A stretch of 64,000 nucleotides of DNA from Lachnospiraceae bacterium (GTDB lineage Bacteria; Bacillota; Clostridia; Lachnospirales; Lachnospiraceae), in the NCBI GenBank assembly GCA_022845955.1, contig AP025576.1, forward strand, positions 1,302,001 through 1,366,000. Direction: 5' to 3'. Positions 61,757 through 64,000 of the stretch are shown here, piece after piece. Below the pieces are notes generated by a model that saw only the letters and a list, made by a program, of their open reading frames with translations, did not search any database and had not been told where the DNA came from. Each line of letters opens with the position of its first letter. The stretch's first letter is position 1. Position numbers and translations under genes: made by a program.

Positions 61757-62782
61757 ATGAAGAAAAAAACATGGATATCCCGGGAGCTGGATGCTGCCGG
61801 GATAAAGGCACAGTATGATGAGCATGTAAAGCGTATTCTGGGAAGCCGGCAGGTTCTTGCACGGATATTAAAAGGGACAATACACGAATACGCCCCCTAT
61901 TCCGTAGAAGAAATAACGTTCTGGATTGAACCCGATATCGAAATTGCCAGCGCTGCCCTGCATCCCGGCCAAAAAAAGATGGATGATCGGGCGATAAACG
62001 GAGAGAATACAGAAAGCAGTATCCCCGGAGAGGGAAAGGTAACCTATGACATCCGTTTCAAGGCTTTTCTGCCTGCCCGTGGCAGTCAAAGATCCCGCGG
62101 CAATAAATCCAGAATCAAGCTGCTGCTAAACGTGGAGGCACAGAAGAAATTTTACCAAAAATACAGGATTGTAACCCGCGGTATTTTTTATGGGGCACGG
62201 ATGCTGTCAGAGCAGCTGGACAGGGAGTTTCAACATTCAGAATATAGTAAACTGAAAAAAGTACATACTATTTTTATCTGTATGAATGCGCCCCGGCACA
62301 TTGGAAACGCCATGGCGGAATACCGGATAACAAAGCAGGATATCATAGGAAACATTCCGGAACTTAGGAGGAACTATGATAAGCTGTCAGTAATTATCAT
62401 CTGTTTGAATGAGAAGCTGAAACAGGGTACGGAAGGAACACTCCATGGATTCCTTAACACGCTTCTGTCCCCTGGAATGGATATCACGGAAAAGAAAGAT
62501 TCACTGGTACGGGACTACGGTATGAAAATGGAAGAAAAATTGGGAGAGGAGCTGAACGAAATGTGTAATCTGAGCGAAGCAATTGAGGAAAAAGCGATTA
62601 AGACCGGAATGAAAACCGGAATGAAAAACGGCATGAAAAAAGGAATGAAAATAGGTGTCGAAAAAGGAATACTTCTGGTAAAAAAGGCAAGAAGACTTTC
62701 TGCGGAGGGTATGAGCGAATCGGAGATTGCAAAATCATGCGGGCTTACGGCAGAAAAAGTGCATGAGTTACTGGTAGACTGA
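61757..62782 (+). CDS. Rpn/PD-(D/E)XK nuclease family protein with repeat tail
   Basis: Predicted nuclease of the recombination-promoting Rpn / transposase-like PD-(D/E)XK group, 341 residues. I start at ATG 61757, five bases after AGGAGGT; the frame is open back to 61625 without a site. The probable active site is D98 (TYDIRF) and E127 with Q129 (NVEAQKKF), the D...ExQ form common in Rpn proteins. The C-terminus carries a Lys-Gly-Met tetrapeptide repeat (282-305) and ends in a small helix-turn-helix-like segment (MSESEIAKSCGLTAEKV). Its cellular role is unknown; related genes are often mobile or phase-variable. Confidence 0.82.
   Translation: MKKKTWISRELDAAGIKAQYDEHVKRILGSRQVLARILKGTIHEYAPYSVEEITFWIEPDIEIASAALHPGQKKMDDRAINGENTESSIPGEGKVTYDIRFKAFLPARGSQRSRGNKSRIKLLLNVEAQKKFYQKYRIVTRGIFYGARMLSEQLDREFQHSEYSKLKKVHTIFICMNAPRHIGNAMAEYRITKQDIIGNIPELRRNYDKLSVIIICLNEKLKQGTEGTLHGFLNTLLSPGMDITEKKDSLVRDYGMKMEEKLGEELNEMCNLSEAIEEKAIKTGMKTGMKNGMKKGMKIGVEKGILLVKKARRLSAEGMSESEIAKSCGLTAEKVHELLVD
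62600..62671 (+). repeat. 12-base coding repeats in the Rpn-like gene
   Basis: Six tandem in-frame 12-base units encode K-x-G-M type tetrapeptides (KTGM KTGM KNGM KKGM KIGV EKGI). Because the unit is a multiple of three, copy number can change without loss of frame. Confidence 0.85.
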
Positions 62783-63122
62783 TAAAAGAACGGGTATCGT
62801 GATATTTGTAACATGCCGGAACTCCGGAATGCAAGGACTGCGGTTTTAACAAAGCGGGAGTGTTCCTGCGCGGGGTACAGGCCCGATCGCGCAGGAGCGC
62901 ATAACGAAAAGGAACCAAACAGGAATCCGCCCCTGTTTAGCGGAGGAAGCCGGACACCCCGGGCAGGCTGTGCATTACACTTTGCCGGTAACCCAAAAAT
63001 TGAAATAGTACAGTTGGCCTGTTCGGCTTTTTTGAATGAATGCGGAAAGGTTGACACCAAATAAATCATATGTTTTAATGAAATTGAACTTCATAAAACG
63101 TCTTTTTTTATGAAAAATATCT
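62783..63122. other. Gap with a GC-rich structured element, no confident gene
   Basis: Within this 340-base gap two strong hairpins are visible: CCTGCGC (62865-62871) with GCGCAGG (62889-62895), with GGG/CCC pairing inside, and AAACAGG (62917-62923) with CCTGTTT (62932-62938). GC drops sharply after 63060. A minus-strand frame crosses the block but has no ribosome binding site and continues inside the Rpn-like gene. It could be an interspersed repeat or small RNA; I cannot decide. Confidence 0.4.
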
Positions 63123-63144
63123 TATAATTAAGAGAGCGCTTTCA
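63123..63144 (+). promoter_or_regulatory. -10 element and cre/LacI-like operator before the right-edge lipoprotein
   Basis: TATAAT at 63123-63128 is followed by AGAGAGCGCTTTCA at 63131-63144. Read on the other strand this is TGAAAGCGCTCTCT, which matches the catabolite-responsive element consensus at 13 of 14 positions. Placed at the transcription start, it would block initiation when CcpA or a LacI-type protein binds. No good -35 is visible. Confidence 0.65.
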
Positions 63145-63256
63145 AAACCTATAGGATAATGGCACAAAACAAAAGGGTTCATTTTTTGGAGTATTTCAAA
63201 AAAATGGAACTGGAATGGTATCTTTATGGACTAGGTTAAAGGAGGGTGTTTTTTTT

Positions 63257-64000
63257 ATGCAAAAATTTGGGAAATTTATTCGTTTATTTCTTATTATCAC
63301 GATGCTTGGTTCCTTATTGGCAGGATGCGGGAGAGGAACCGGCGGGGAAGAAGTGAGTAATACCGCGGGCAGTACGAATGCGGAAGAGGACGGGAAAACC
63401 GGGGAAGAAGTACCGGGAGAACTGCCGGAAATTATCGTACGGGCGAAAGCGGATACCAATTTTAAGGAAGAGGGATATCCGCTTGTAAAGGAAACGGTAA
63501 AGAAAACAATTATGATAAAAAAGCCAGGCAACATTGGCGATGTGGAAGAAATGGAAACACTTCGTTATATTGCAGAAAAAATGAATATCGAAATTGAATG
63601 GATTGTTGTGGGTGCTGACGGTTGGAATGAGCGCATGAATCTGATGCTTGCAACAAATGACCTGCCGGACATTATTATGAAGGGCGCTATTCCAAACCTG
63701 TCCACTGCGATTGAGGATGGGCAGGTGATCGCGGTTGATGAATTAATGGACGCGTATTCCGCGGGGTTAAAACCGCTGCTTGAGGAGTATCCGGGAGTTG
63801 CTGTTTCCGCAAGAGCTTCCGATGGGAAATTATATACTCTGCCGGGCATTAATACGCTGAAGCCGAATCTGACAAGCCACAGGAATCTCTGGATCAACAA
63901 ACAGTGGCTTGACAATCTCAACCTGGAAATGCCTGAGACGACAGATGAGCTCCTGGATGTCTTGCGTGCTTTTCGTGATGAGGATGCAGATGGTGACGGC
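63257..64000 (+). CDS. Solute-binding lipoprotein, N-terminal part (3' end outside window)
   Basis: The frame from ATG 63257 stays open for 248 codons to the window edge. AAAGGAGGG lies ten bases upstream. The signal peptide MQKFGKFIRLFLIITMLGSL leads to lipobox LAGC (Cys near residue 24), then a Gly/Glu-rich linker and the start of a binding domain (NIEIEWIVVGADGWNERMNL, near 112-131; LATNDLPDIIMKG near 134). The pattern, including WINKQWLDNL near 213, fits the large oligosaccharide-binding lipoproteins of the LipO/YtcQ type. It probably begins another importer beyond the window, under the cre-like operator upstream. Confidence 0.9.
   Translation, partial: MQKFGKFIRLFLIITMLGSLLAGCGRGTGGEEVSNTAGSTNAEEDGKTGEEVPGELPEIIVRAKADTNFKEEGYPLVKETVKKTIMIKKPGNIGDVEEMETLRYIAEKMNIEIEWIVVGADGWNERMNLMLATNDLPDIIMKGAIPNLSTAIEDGQVIAVDELMDAYSAGLKPLLEEYPGVAVSARASDGKLYTLPGINTLKPNLTSHRNLWINKQWLDNLNLEMPETTDELLDVLRAFRDEDADGDG

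Noticed and set aside
62515..63069. Minus-strand frame of 184 codons
   Set aside because: It starts in an intergenic region without a ribosome binding site and runs into the Rpn-like gene on the opposite strand.

Overview
The window reads as a chromosomal segment of a gut-type Bacillota, most likely a Lachnospiraceae/Clostridia genome. This rests on the Firmicute AddA protein, ECF vitamin transporters, YesM/YesN-type regulators, lipoprotein/permease sugar importers without their own ATPase, AGGAGG-type ribosome binding sites and moderate GC with AT-rich islands. The genus is not resolved from sequence alone.

Layout. 1-1.5 kb: C-terminal part of addA. 1.6-14.4 kb: a rhamnoside-type carbohydrate locus with a cytoplasmic GH78 alpha-L-rhamnosidase, LacI regulator, binding lipoprotein, two permeases, aldo/keto reductase, YesM-like kinase, a zinc-methyltransferase-like URO-D family protein and a YesN-like AraC regulator. 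14.4-18 kb: an ECF transporter (S component, double ATPase, T component) with a structured leader and a second structured RNA between genes. 18-20 kb: a LacX-like aldose epimerase and a divergent thiT gene under a clear TPP riboswitch.

20.1-48.3 kb is the most unusual region: about 28 kb of sugar-acid/glycoside catabolism. It holds two CdaR-family regulators, two complete importers, two glycerate kinases, two TIM-barrel isomerase-like proteins, three D-2-hydroxyacid dehydrogenases, a GarR-like reductase, a GH42-like enzyme and four divergent paralogues of a poorly described glycosidase-like family (GHL6/beta-galactosidase-trimerisation type) with a CxCxxC motif. The kinase/isomerase/dehydrogenase trio occurs twice, in halves with visibly different base composition. 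The inferred logic is import of an intact glycoside, cytoplasmic cleavage, conversion of a hydroxypyruvate or tartronate-semialdehyde level intermediate to D-glycerate, and phosphorylation into glycolysis. No aldolase or sugar-acid dehydratase is present, so the substrate remains open.

48.4-55.3 kb (minus strand): a two-component system with a LanFEG/BcrAB-like ABC exporter, then a second ABC-2 exporter of three genes. 55.7-57.3 kb: a HAD phosphatase and a CPBP membrane protease. 57.3-61.4 kb (minus strand): a marR-MATE-WYL-WYL operon with a perfect operator on its own promoter. 61.7-62.8 kb: an Rpn/PD-(D/E)XK family protein with a tetrapeptide repeat tail. The right edge cuts through another solute-binding lipoprotein with a cre/LacI-like operator. 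No tRNA, rRNA, CRISPR array or intact insertion sequence was recognised.
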